This document shows positions 22,976 through 31,940 of a stretch of 64,000 bases of DNA, piece after piece; the first letter of the stretch is position 1; each line of letters starts with the position of its first letter. The position numbers and the translations under genes are program-made. The notes below the pieces were generated by a model. That model saw nothing but the letters and a program-made list of their open reading frames with translations. It ran no database searches and was not told where the DNA came from. Source of the stretch: Cryptomeria japonica (lineage: Eukaryota > Streptophyta > Pinopsida > Cupressales > Cupressaceae); the NCBI RefSeq assembly GCF_030272615.1, contig NC_081406.1:172740861-172804860 (forward strand). The letters are read 5' to 3'.

Positions 22976-23330
22976 CAACTTTACTTTGATGGTTCATACA
23001 CACAGCATGGTGCAGGCATTGGTATCCTTTTCATCACCCCTCAAGGAGATTCCATACCAAAATCATATCGATTATCATTTCCTTGCACTAATAACATAGC
23101 AAAATATGAGGCATTAACAATTGGATTACGGATTGCAATTCAGTGGAAGATCCAGGAACTTCATGTTTTTGGGGACTCTCAACTTGTAATTTGTCAAGCA
23201 ACTCATGACTACCAAACAAAGGATGAAAAATTAATGCCTTACAAGAAAATGGTGGATGACCTGAAACAACATTTCACGAAGTTAACCTTTGACTAGATAC
23301 CAAGAGAGCAGAATCTAGCCGCTCATGCCA
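22976..23330 (+). pseudogene. Second, archaeal-type RNase H (aRNH)
   Basis: Directly after the first RNase H the frame reads LYFDGSYTQHGAGIGILF, then AKYEALTIGLRIAIQ and FGDSQLVICQA. These carry the D, E and D catalytic positions of the plant/archaeal-type RNase H that the Tat clade acquired. A TAG at about 23294 is in frame. This domain is the clearest clade marker in the element. Confidence 0.85.
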
Positions 23331-24713
23331 TGGCTACTATTGCTTCACTGATAGATCTACAACAAAATGAAACCCACTATGAGTTCTTGGTGGATAACCT
23401 TTTGATTCCCTCATATGAGATCACTCCTTCTGAGATGATAGGTGTCGTTGGTCCTGATTCCCAGTTATACGGGTCCATTTTCACATACCTTTGTAATAAT
23501 ATCCTTCCTCCTGACTTATCCAACAACCAACATCACACTTTCATCCGCCAATCTTCCAGATGCATCATTTTAGCTGATATCCTATATCATCGAGGTCTAG
23601 ATGGCACTCTTCTTAGATGTTTAGAAAGGGACGAAGCTCAAATTGTGTTACGCAAAATTCATGAAGGGATATGTGGTCCATATTCTAGTGGTCCTACCTT
23701 AGCCAAGAAACTCATCAGGACTGGATATTACTGGCCCAATATGGAAAAAGACTCATATCGGTTTGTCAAGAAATGTAAACAATGTCAAATTCATGGATAC
23801 CTTATTCATGTGCCAGCACAAGAACTTCAATCGATTGTGACTCCTTGGCCCTTTTGCCAGTGGGGACTTGATCTCATAGGCAAGATTCACCCTCCTTCTT
23901 CCAATGGCCACAAATTCATCATCGCTACCACAAGGTATTTCACAAAATAAATTGAAGTCATGCCTCTTACACAAGTTACTAGAAAATAGATTGCTACATT
24001 CATCCTCAACTACATCATTTGTCGATACGGTATTCCTATTTTCATCATCACCGATAACAGACGTCCCTTCAAAAATTAGGATGTTCATGAACTTTATGAT
24101 CACTTCCATATTACCCATCGTTTCTCCACACCTATTACCCCCAAGGTAATGGTCAAGCTGAGGTGTCTAATAAAACCATTCTTAAAATTCTAAAAAAGAC
24201 AGTCGATGACTTTGGCTGCAATTGGCATATCCAACTAAATCCTGCACTTTGGGCTTATCGTACAAGTGTTCGCAGACCTACAGGAGCCACACCTTATTCA
24301 CTTGTCTATAGCGTTGAAGCTATCTTGCCTATCGAGGTCAAGTTACCATCTTTATGAGTCTCTTTACAAAACATTATCAGTGATGAAGACTATAGGGTCT
24401 CTCTCTTGCAAGAACTAGGACTATTGGATGAACGAAGACAAAATGCTTTTAATCACCTCAAGGCTTATCAACAACTAATGAGTTGTAGTTACAATCATAG
24501 CCTTGTGCATTTGAGGTGGGTGAATTAGTCCTCAAAAAAAATCTTAAAAATCAGCAAAATAGAGAGAAGGGCAAGTTTGAACCAAATTGGCTTGGTCTTT
24601 ACATCATTACAGCAGCCTATGGATCTGGTGCATATCAACTCTCAACTCCAGATGGTGAACCTTTGCAGGATCCTATCAATAGCATGCACCTTCGCAGGTT
24701 TTACACATAGCTC
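23331..24713 (+). pseudogene. Tat integrase
   Basis: 23330-23950 holds the N-terminal zinc-binding part (HEGICGPYSSGPTLAKKLIR, YYWPNMEKDSYRFVKKCKQC) and the first catalytic Asp (WGLDLIGKI). After TAA at 23948 the core goes on in degraded form with FIITDNRRPF (second Asp). The third catalytic region is scrambled by shifts near 24140-24170, and a [20 protein letters not shown] block follows at about 24250. The C-terminal segment 24516-24710 (GELVLKKNL, FEPNWLGLYIITAAYGSGAY) is the usual Tat integrase tail. Non-functional because of multiple breaks. Confidence 0.82.
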
Positions 24714-24724
24714 TTTAGAGTATC

Positions 24725-24905
24725 CTAATTTAAAAAATACAAAAAAAAAAAAATTCAAAACACAAAACACAAAAAAAAAAAATCAAAAAATTCAAAAATA
24801 CAAAAAAATCATAAACATAAAAAATCGTTACTTGGTGAAAACCTAGCAAATAGGCACCTTGTGACACAAAAAAAATTGAAAAATCAAAAAAAGTAAAAAG
24901 AAATA
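24725..24905. repeat. A-rich low-complexity tract
   Basis: Runs of A and AAATTCAAAAACA-like phrases just after the integrase stop. ORFs across it are compositional artefacts. Confidence 0.8.
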
Positions 24906-26335
24906 ATCCATCCAACAGTGAAAAACACTTCAATGGCGCCTTGGGCAAGTACCATGGTGAAAACTGGGTCACCAGCATCATGTGTAGAGACATTGCTCCT
25001 CCCTCCTTCAGGATTCAATCTCATCCTTCACTTTGCACACACTCACAGCCTATCCGTCCATAATAAACTTACCCATTCCCATCATGGCTTGTCATTGATC
25101 TACCTAAGATTGGTTAGCCATTCATAATAAACATTCCTTTTCACCCCTTTCTATCCATAATAAATCAGCTCCTATCTTTGGCTAAGGTGAATCCTATGTC
25201 TAGTGATGGGTGTGGAACTGAGAGCATCACCTGTTTTGAGGAGTACAATTTCTTCCAATTTTCTTCAGTCTATCCACACACAATCCACAATAAAGAAACA
25301 CTTGCATCACATATCCGCAATAAAGTATCAGTTTCATGGATTCAACCAGTTTTAGATGAGACACAGCAACAACAATGGGCTTCAACAAATCAACTCTTTC
25401 AACAGACTTAGACAACATTATGGTTCAATGCTATCTATCCTTTTATGAAAATAAACATTGTGACCACAATCAAATAGACTTATACAAGTGACAAGAGACA
25501 CTAAACTTGAGAACTACAGTGGATGTTGGTGTCGAGTCTTGATTTTCTTTTGATTTTATCTTTCTGGTGACATGTCTTTTAGCTTTTCCAAGATGTTTCT
25601 GACTAGAGATTTTATCTCCGGGATGTCTTTGACTAGAAAGGCGAGGATGGGATATCGTCACCTATTTTCTTTGTTGTTTATGGATTGTCTCTTAGTAATG
25701 CTATGACTTGTCCAAGGATATGAGGACACTGTGAGTCTAGTATGAACTAGGGCATTCCTTGTTTGCAACTGTCTCATCTCCATGCAAACGGGTGCAATGA
25801 GGGTCAAACATATGCCTTGATTGTCATAACCTACTTGCCATAATAAAGCTCAATGATGATAGTGCACAAGAAGATCTTTCACTTCCATATCTTCTATCTT
25901 CCATCCCCCTTTTCTTGATTGATCTCCATCGCTCTTCCTAAGTCCGTGTAGCCTGCTATCACATGACTGAGTATAATGACACACCAAAAACATTTGCATT
26001 TCATGTAGTTTGCACCTGCACTACCACATATAAGCATTTCATACATATAGATAGATATCATAATTACATCACATCCTGCACACAACACATGTTAGCACAT
26101 TTTACATTTTTCATCATGTAATAATTATTTGCATCATCATATCCATCTGCATTTCATACATTCACATTCACATATGCATAATATACAAAACATAAAAGAA
26201 CAAAAATATTGCATTGCATCATGTACATATTTGCATCCATATCATTAGCATCATATAGAAACAAGCATCACATAGAAGCAACATCACATAGGTATACATG
26301 CATATAGCTACCACAAAGATGAATCATCTCATATA
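24906..26335. other. Tat 3' region, no gene seen
   Basis: Spacer between pol and the antisense gene. Short ORFs on both strands lack domain features. Three short CATAATAAA/CACAATAAAG-like phrases (25060-25330) recur loosely. Confidence 0.5.
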
Positions 26336-26402
26336 TAAATATATAAATATATATATATATATATGTACATATATACATATGTATATACATACATATATAT
26401 AT

Positions 26403-26449
<47 letters not shown>

Positions 26450-26450
26450 A
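26336..26450. repeat. (TA)n/(CATA)n microsatellite
   Basis: Long alternating AT with CATA interruptions, just beyond the 3' end of the antisense gene. Confidence 0.95.
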
Positions 26451-26560
26451 AAATAATAAGTGTCATAATACAATAATGTCAAAATCATATGGCTACAATC
26501 TACCGAAGGTGTCATCATACAAACATGGTACAAAACTGATACATAGGGAGCCCTCTAAGG

Positions 26561-28459
26561 CTATGATGAACTCCCTCCCTTGGAGCCGCCTGGCCTTGAT
26601 GGATTCTGAGCCCTGGAAGGACCCACCCCAGGATCATCTCTCTTGTCCCCTCTATCTGGTGGTGGTGGAGGACCCATGACCCCACCGCTAGATGTATGTC
26701 TCTTGTCTCTCCCTCTAGAGGTCATCGCAGTCTGTGATGGTCTCCAGAAGTTCCTAGCCCACTGATTTGGTGGAACCACTCCATAGTATAGGTCTCACCA
26801 GTAGGCTATCTCCTCCCCTACCCACAAAACATAGGTGTATTCGGCCCCTATGTCCTTTGTTGCCTACCCTCAGTGCTGTCTCAACCTCTATATAGCGCTG
26901 AATAGCCTGATCGCTCTCCCGCTTAGTGTCCCTCAGCTGTCTCCTGAGCTTAGTTGTCTCCCTCTCTAGATCATGGATATCATCTACCTATCCCTGGCAG
27001 ATCTCCCTCAAGAATAGTAACTCATCCTCCTCCTCTCCTCCCTCACCCTAAACCTGTGGTTGCTCCTGTGGCTACTTCTGACCCTGTCCCTACCCCTGCT
27101 CTTGTCCCTGTACCTGTCTAGGAGCCTATACCTATCTGGGACCTCATGCTGCTAGCACCTGTAACGACAATCCACCTTTGCCCCTCACTACATGAGCCTG
27201 TCTCTCCTCTCCACCCTCTCTCCTTGGAGCCACTCTCCTCTTTTCCACTATGCCCCGCCTCCGTTGTTGTCCTCTGCCTCCGCCATCTCCACTATCATCT
27301 CCATCACCTCCACCCTCCATCTATCGGCTCCCCTAGATCCATCAACTATGGAAACAAATGCTCTCCCCAATATGCAGTGTACTCTGCATACATGTCGACA
27401 TCCTCTATATCTCCCCACATATCCCAAGGCAAGGGAATCATCTCTACTAGTTGTGTCACTACCCGATCATATGAAAGCAATGGACCCGAATGCACTTGAT
27501 CCCTCACTGTCCGACATCCCCGAACCTCGTGGCATTCGTTGTATCCTGTCGAACTGCATGCCCACCCTATCTACCAACTACCGCTCAAGAACATACGGTG
27601 TCCTCCCTATCAAATACCTACTCCGAAATACATATGGCAGCTCCACTGCATCATCCTCTCACTCCTCACAGTCCCGGTACGGCCTCCATACCACACTGTC
27701 TATCTCATCAATCACCCGATTCCAATACTCCAATCTCCCAATCTGCGGCTGAGACATAATCATATCATATAAGTGAACATAGTTGTGCCCATGTCCTCTA
27801 CCCCTGAAGTGGATCGGTCGTGTAACCGGCAGATGCTCATAAGCCCATACCTGCAACAATGTCACCCCACATCCCAACCCTATTGATCTGTGATACACAA
27901 ACTAATGCAGCTCATAATACAGGTGTGCCAGCAGACATGGTCCCCATGCAAACCTGGTGTGCTATGTCACCAATGTCTCTAGAGTCCTCCCCTATCCCAC
28001 AACCAACCCTCATGTTGCCCTATCCGGACATAGGAACCCACTGATCACTCCTGCCAACACCGCTGGTAGCGCCAATCTTCTCCATGTCATGGTATCCCAA
28101 GCCATGTGTCCTGCCCTCATCTCTAGTCTTGGATCCTAAAACACTCGTCTTAGTGCATCCCTGTCTTCGTCTTGATCGTAGGGAACTAACTCCCCATCGA
28201 TCGGTATTCGCAGTATCTTGTATATGTCCTCCAAGGTGATTGTCATCTCACCCATCGACAAATAAAAAGTACAAGTCTTTGAGTGCCATCTCTCAGCCAG
28301 CGCAGTTAGTAATCCCATGTTCACCCGAAACTCAAGCACATACAGAATATGTCGCATGCCCATAGCCTGAACTGCTACTCTCTCCTCAAGTGTTAGCTCT
28401 TCTCACAAACTCTGCATCAAAGGAAATCTCTCCCATGACTTCATCATAGGTAGGTCCTC
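26561..28459 (-). pseudogene. Antisense plant mobile domain gene, main exon
   Basis: Read on the minus strand from a CAG acceptor at 28463-28460. The translation gives KSWERFPLMQSL and LEFRVNMGLL, then ALAERWHSKTCTFYLSMGEM and TITLEDIYKILRIPIDGE, the signature of the plant mobile domain (PMD, MAIN/MAIL-like). Further on are LPAVLAGVISGFLCPDR and, in a shifted frame, GCGVTLLQVWAYEHLPVTRP, the second PMD half. A coiled-coil stretch (DDIHDLERETTKLRRQLR, about 26890-26990) and a Gly/Pro/Ser-rich tail ending in TAG at 26561 complete it. At least four stops (TGA near 28407, TAG near 28136, TGA near 28025, others) and a frameshift near 27990 inactivate it. Extra PMD-type ORFs in Tat elements are known; its role in the element is unknown. 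Confidence 0.82.
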
Positions 28460-28495
28460 CTGCAGTCAAGCAAATCAACTGTGTAAATCATAGTA

Positions 28496-28835
28496 GCATT
28501 CCTTGTTCATCACAAAATGCTGCTTTTTTATCCTAGTGCTTATATCTATCATATGGCACTCTATCCTAGTAGCACTCCCTATTCATCACAAAGTGTTGCT
28601 TCCTATCCTAGTGGTACTCCCTATTCATCACAAAGGACTGCTCTTTATCCTAGTGGCATTCCCTATTCATCACAAAGTGCTACTCTCTTTTTAGTACTCC
28701 CTGTTCATCACAAAGTACTACCTTTTTGGCATTCCCTATTCATCACAAAGTGTTGATCTTTTGGTACTCCCTGTTCATCACAAAGTACTACTTTTTTATC
28801 TTAGTAGCATTCCCTATTCATCACAAAGTGTTTCT
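28496..28835. repeat. Eight-copy TCCCTATTCATCACAAAG repeat
   Basis: The 18-mer (variant with CTGTTC) recurs at about 28500, 28578, 28619, 28659, 28698, 28733, 28766 and 28811, with spacers of about 15-60 bp. Four of the units, read on the plus strand, give YPSGTPYSSQ-like peptides; others are out of frame. Confidence 0.88.
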
Positions 28836-29029
28836 TTGATCCTATCCTAAGGCACCTACTTGAGTGTATCCTCTTGGGTAGTTTCCTAATTGGCAACGTA
28901 TGTTCTATCACAGAATTTTCAATCCTAGCCTTATCTGCTATTCTAGTCTTCCCTAGAGGACCTGTTTGAGTGTATCCTCTCAACAACTTATCCAATTGAC
29001 AACGTATGTTCATCACAGAACTGTCGATT

Positions 29030-29190
29030 TGACCTTGAAGACATAAACGTGCCTCTGATCTACCTAGACGTGTCTATCCTGCATAAACATGCCTGCAAGA
29101 CACAGACATTCTCGTATTGAACACAAATGTTGTTGAATTCATAGACGTGCCTGGCACAAACATAGACACGCCTATCTACCCAGACGCGCC
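29030..29190 (-). repeat. GACGTGCC cluster, inverse of leader repeats
   Basis: Contains AAACGTGCCT, AGACGTGTCT, AGACGTGCCT, AGACACGCCT and AGACGCGCCTT. On the minus strand these read AGGCACGTCT/GGCGCGTCT, the same family as the sense-strand clusters at 7015-7320 and 8560-8705. Confidence 0.65.
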
Positions 29191-29304
29191 TTAGCATTTT
29201 CCCCCCCTGCTTGACATACCTAAAAGTGCATTTATTACCTACCTAGCATGCATTTATGACAACAATTAATGCAGCAAAGTACAAGGAGATTTTGTGGTAC
29301 TTAC

Positions 29305-29370
29305 CGACTCTCCTGCATCTACTGGCCTCTGAAATCGGTGAATGCAATCGAATCTATGAACCAATGTCAT
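29305..29370 (-). pseudogene. Predicted first coding exon of antisense PMD gene
   Basis: ATG on the minus strand at 29370-29368 opens 22 codons (starting MTLVHRFDCIHRF) that end exactly at a consensus G|GTAAGT donor. The exon phase matches the acceptor at 28460, leading into the PMD exon. A second copy with ATG at 29675-29673 and donor at 29609 lies in the upstream repeat unit, so two alternative first exons may exist. Inference; no homolog comparison made. Confidence 0.5.
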
Positions 29371-29450
29371 CACTGTTGACTGCTCACTGCTCTCTCTCCA
29401 CTCTGATCTCTTGGATGTGTTGATGACAATGAGGATGTTTTCCCCTCATG

Positions 29451-29462
29451 GTTTATCTTATA
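29451..29462 (-). promoter_or_regulatory. TATA-like box for antisense gene (copy 1)
   Basis: Minus strand TATAAGATAAAC, about 90 bp upstream of the predicted ATG at 29370. Confidence 0.4.
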
Positions 29463-29755
29463 GACTACCCTAGCCCTACTCTCCCAAGTTAGTCTTCTTT
29501 ATCCCATGACTTTGTCACTCTATCTGGTCAGTGCATTTATTACCTACCTAGCATGCATTTATGACAACAATTAATGCAGCAAAGTACAAGGAGGTTTTGT
29601 GGTACTTACCAGCTCTCCTGCATCTACTGGCCTCTAAAATCGGCGAACACGATCGAATCTATGAACCAATGTCATCACTATTGACTGCTCTCTTCTCTCT
29701 CTCCACTCTGATCTATTGGATGTGTTGATAACAATGAGAATGTTTTCCCCTCATG

Positions 29756-29767
29756 GTTTATCTTATA
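29756..29767 (-). promoter_or_regulatory. TATA-like box for antisense gene (copy 2)
   Basis: Same TATAAGATAAAC sequence in the second 305-bp unit. Confidence 0.4.
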
Positions 29768-29992
29768 GACTACCCTAGCCCTACTCTCCCGAGTTAGTCT
29801 TCTTTATCCTGTGACTTTGTCACTCTATCCAGTCAGTGCATTCTAGCCTTTCTTTCTTATTGAGAGATTGTCTGCAATCTTTTCAGACATTTTTCATCCA
29901 ATCTCTCGAGGGGGCATATTATTCCCAACTTGGGGCAACTTTGTATCAGTTCATCTTATCTTCTTTGAAACAACGCGACAAGTTGCATTGTC

Positions 29993-30008
29993 TCAGAGAG
30001 GGGCAAAA
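29993..30008 (+). other. Polypurine tract of Tat element
   Basis: CAGAGAGGGGCAAAA lies directly before the 3' LTR start TGTAGACACC. Confidence 0.85.
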
Positions 30009-30791
30009 TGTAGACACCTAAAATTGTCCTATCTAATTAAATAAATATCTTTATATATTTAATTATTTTAAGCCTAATTCTTCTATTAATTAGATAAATA
30101 TTTATTTAATTAATTCATTCATTAATCCTCTTCTAGCCTTATTTCTCATTTAAATAAATAAATTTATTTATTTAAATTATCCTTTTCCTAAATTAAATAA
30201 ATATTTTATTTATTTAATTATCCCACTTCCTCTATTAATTAAATGAATCTTTATTTATTTAATTAATTCATTAGCCTTTTCTACCCATGACACGTGTCAT
30301 TCATCTCTTAATTCCTACACTACCTACCCTCTTATTATTTTCTTATTTTCTCTACCTACCCTCTAATCCTAGCCGACCATTTATCTTTTACACCTCTCAA
30401 TCTTATCCCTCCATTTCTTACAGTGTCTTCTATATAAGGAGATGCTTCCTTCATTATCAACCCTAATTGATCTTTGAAACCAACTACACTTTCAAACTTT
30501 CATATGTGATCTAGCTATCAACCACATTTTCGTTCTTTGTTGAGCTCTTGTACACACTTAAAATCTGAGAGCAAATATATCAAGCAAGATCAATGGAGAT
30601 AGGAAAAATGGAGATCCAAACCCTATTGAACATGTGATGGTATAATCTTTGTGATTTCATTTGATTTGCATTGTCTTAGGTAATATTTATATGTTATGGT
30701 GGATCTTTGTTGTTGTTAGGCTAGGGTTTTATGGTTGAATCTATTTAATCTTTCAATGTTGTTGTTTCCATTATCCACTTCACCATAAACA
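30009..30791 (+). repeat. 3' LTR of Tat element
   Basis: 783 bp, same start and end as the 5' LTR. Scattered substitutions by eye, many of C/T or G/A type. TATA box kept at 30431-30437. Followed by TSD ATTGT. Confidence 0.93.
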
Positions 30792-31255
30792 ATTGTTATT
30801 GTTGATTAGGCACTTAAAAGTAAGGCATAATCCCAAGAAAAAATTGTTGGTCAATAATAGGTGAAAGTTCTTGTTAGTTTACCACTAGCGAAAATGGTTT
30901 TCAAAGAGTTATAATATCTCTACTTTAGCACCCTAAACTAATGTTAATGTTGTCCATAAAAAAATCGCAATAAAAATAAGAAATCATTTAAAATGATATC
31001 TCCAACAATCCAAAACATGGAAATCTACTCCTATAAAATATTGGTGGATTGTATTTTTTTTCTATTCTAAGAACCCAAAAGAAAATTGTTAAAATTTTCT
31101 CCACAAATTATTTTCAAATTACATTAAAATCATACCAAATAAAAATATTAACACTTTTCAAAATTCTCCAAAAGATTATATTTAAATGCATAAAAAACTA
31201 TATGAAACTCATTTTGCATGCCTCTTTCTACCTTTTAGGAAGAGAAAAATTAATA
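30792..31255. repeat. Dispersed repeat, copy A
   Basis: From ATTGTTATTGTTGATTAGGCA to AGAGAAAAATTAATATAG it matches 34930-35395 with scattered changes. The Tat element inserted into this copy: the sequence left of 6133 resembles that left of copy B (TGATAGTG..CA). Confidence 0.85.
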
Positions 31256-31391
31256 TAGTTATCTGATTTTGTTCATTGTCTGCAACATTTTTTTCCTCTC
31301 ATAAAATGACACCAATATAAAAGGAACTTCCTTGCCAATTTTTCTCTGTACGGAAAAGCAATTGAGGCTAATGGAGAAAGACATAAAAGTT

Positions 31392-31940
31392 ATTTATTTT
31401 TTTTTTAATTTTGAAATAAAGGAGGGGTTAAAATTTATTCAAAGCAGAACAAATACAAAGCAAGGGCATCAAACAACCTTGTCAAGATCCACTAAGTGAT
31501 CTAACTGATGAAACAAATCTAGGGGTAATTGACCCCTATCCACAATATAACAATTATGCATGTGCTCAGAAGCCCATTTGGCAAGACAATCGACAATACC
31601 ATTCCACTCCCTAGGGATATGCATGAAAGAAATAGAAACCAAAGAATCACATAAATGAAAAATCTAGTCAACAACCAAACTCAACTACCAGCTAACATCT
31701 GAAGAATATTGTTGAGTCAGCAAATTCACCACCACCTGAGAATTAGATTCATAAATGAGCCTACTCCAGCCAAGAGCACAAGCACACTCCACAACAAATA
31801 AAATGACGAGAGCCTCCATCAAATTATTAGTGTGACAACCTTTATAAATAGAAAAGAGAAACTGAATGCTCCCCAAGCTATCTCTACCAATGCCGCCAAT
31901 ACCAACAGGACTAGGGTTTCCTCGAGCTTTATTTATTTTT
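31392..31940 (-). pseudogene. LINE 3' end with RNase H domain, 5'-truncated
   Basis: On the minus strand, translation from about 31920 to 31470 gives GSIQFLFSIYKGCHTNNLME, then ECACALGWSRLIYESNSQVV and IPREWNGIVDCLAKWASEH. These are the C-terminal RNase H (RVT_3-like) blocks of plant LINE ORF2 proteins, with the E and D-equivalent positions. An A-rich tail (minus strand AAAATTAAAAAAAAAATAAAT) lies at 31392-31420. Similar TTATTTATTTTTT sequence on both sides suggests a target duplication. Early parts of ORF2 are absent, as after 5'-truncated insertion. A host RNase H-like retropseudogene is the alternative. Confidence 0.7.

Larger units (their letters stand above)
28460..29304 (-). other. Predicted intron of antisense PMD gene
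   Basis: On the minus strand it begins GTAAGT (29304-29299) and ends TTGCTTGACTGCAG (to 28460), 845 bp. It contains the TCCCTATTCATCACAAAG repeats and the inverted GACGTGCC cluster. Joining the two flanking exons keeps the frame (phase 0). Model inferred from splice signals; no transcript data. Confidence 0.5.
29226..29840. repeat. 305-bp tandem duplication
   Basis: GTGCATTTATTACCTACCTA at 29226 recurs at 29531, and GTGCATT appears again at 29836. Two full, near-identical units of 305 bp. Each contains, on the minus strand, a TATAAGATAA box, an ATG and a GTAAGT donor for the antisense PMD gene. Confidence 0.93.
6138..30791 (+). mobile_element. Tat-lineage Ty3/Gypsy LTR retrotransposon
   Basis: A complete but decayed element with LTRs at 6138-6921 and 30009-30791, TSD ATTGT, PBS at 6925 and a polypurine tract ending at 30008. 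Order on the plus strand is leader, gag, protease, RT, RNase H, a second archaeal-type RNase H, integrase, then about 5.3 kb of 3' sequence with an antisense PMD gene. The dual RNase H, gag type and antisense extra ORF are traits of the Tat clade (Ogre/Retand/Tat group). Total span is 24.65 kb, about 16.65 kb without the nested element at 9530-17523. Frameshifts and stops make it non-autonomous today. The two LTRs differ at scattered sites, by eye a few percent. Confidence 0.93.

Noticed and set aside
27146-28139. Several long plus-strand ORFs (Pro/Ser/Leu/His-rich) opposite the PMD gene
   Set aside because: They are reverse-strand shadows of the antisense PMD coding sequence; no domain features of their own.
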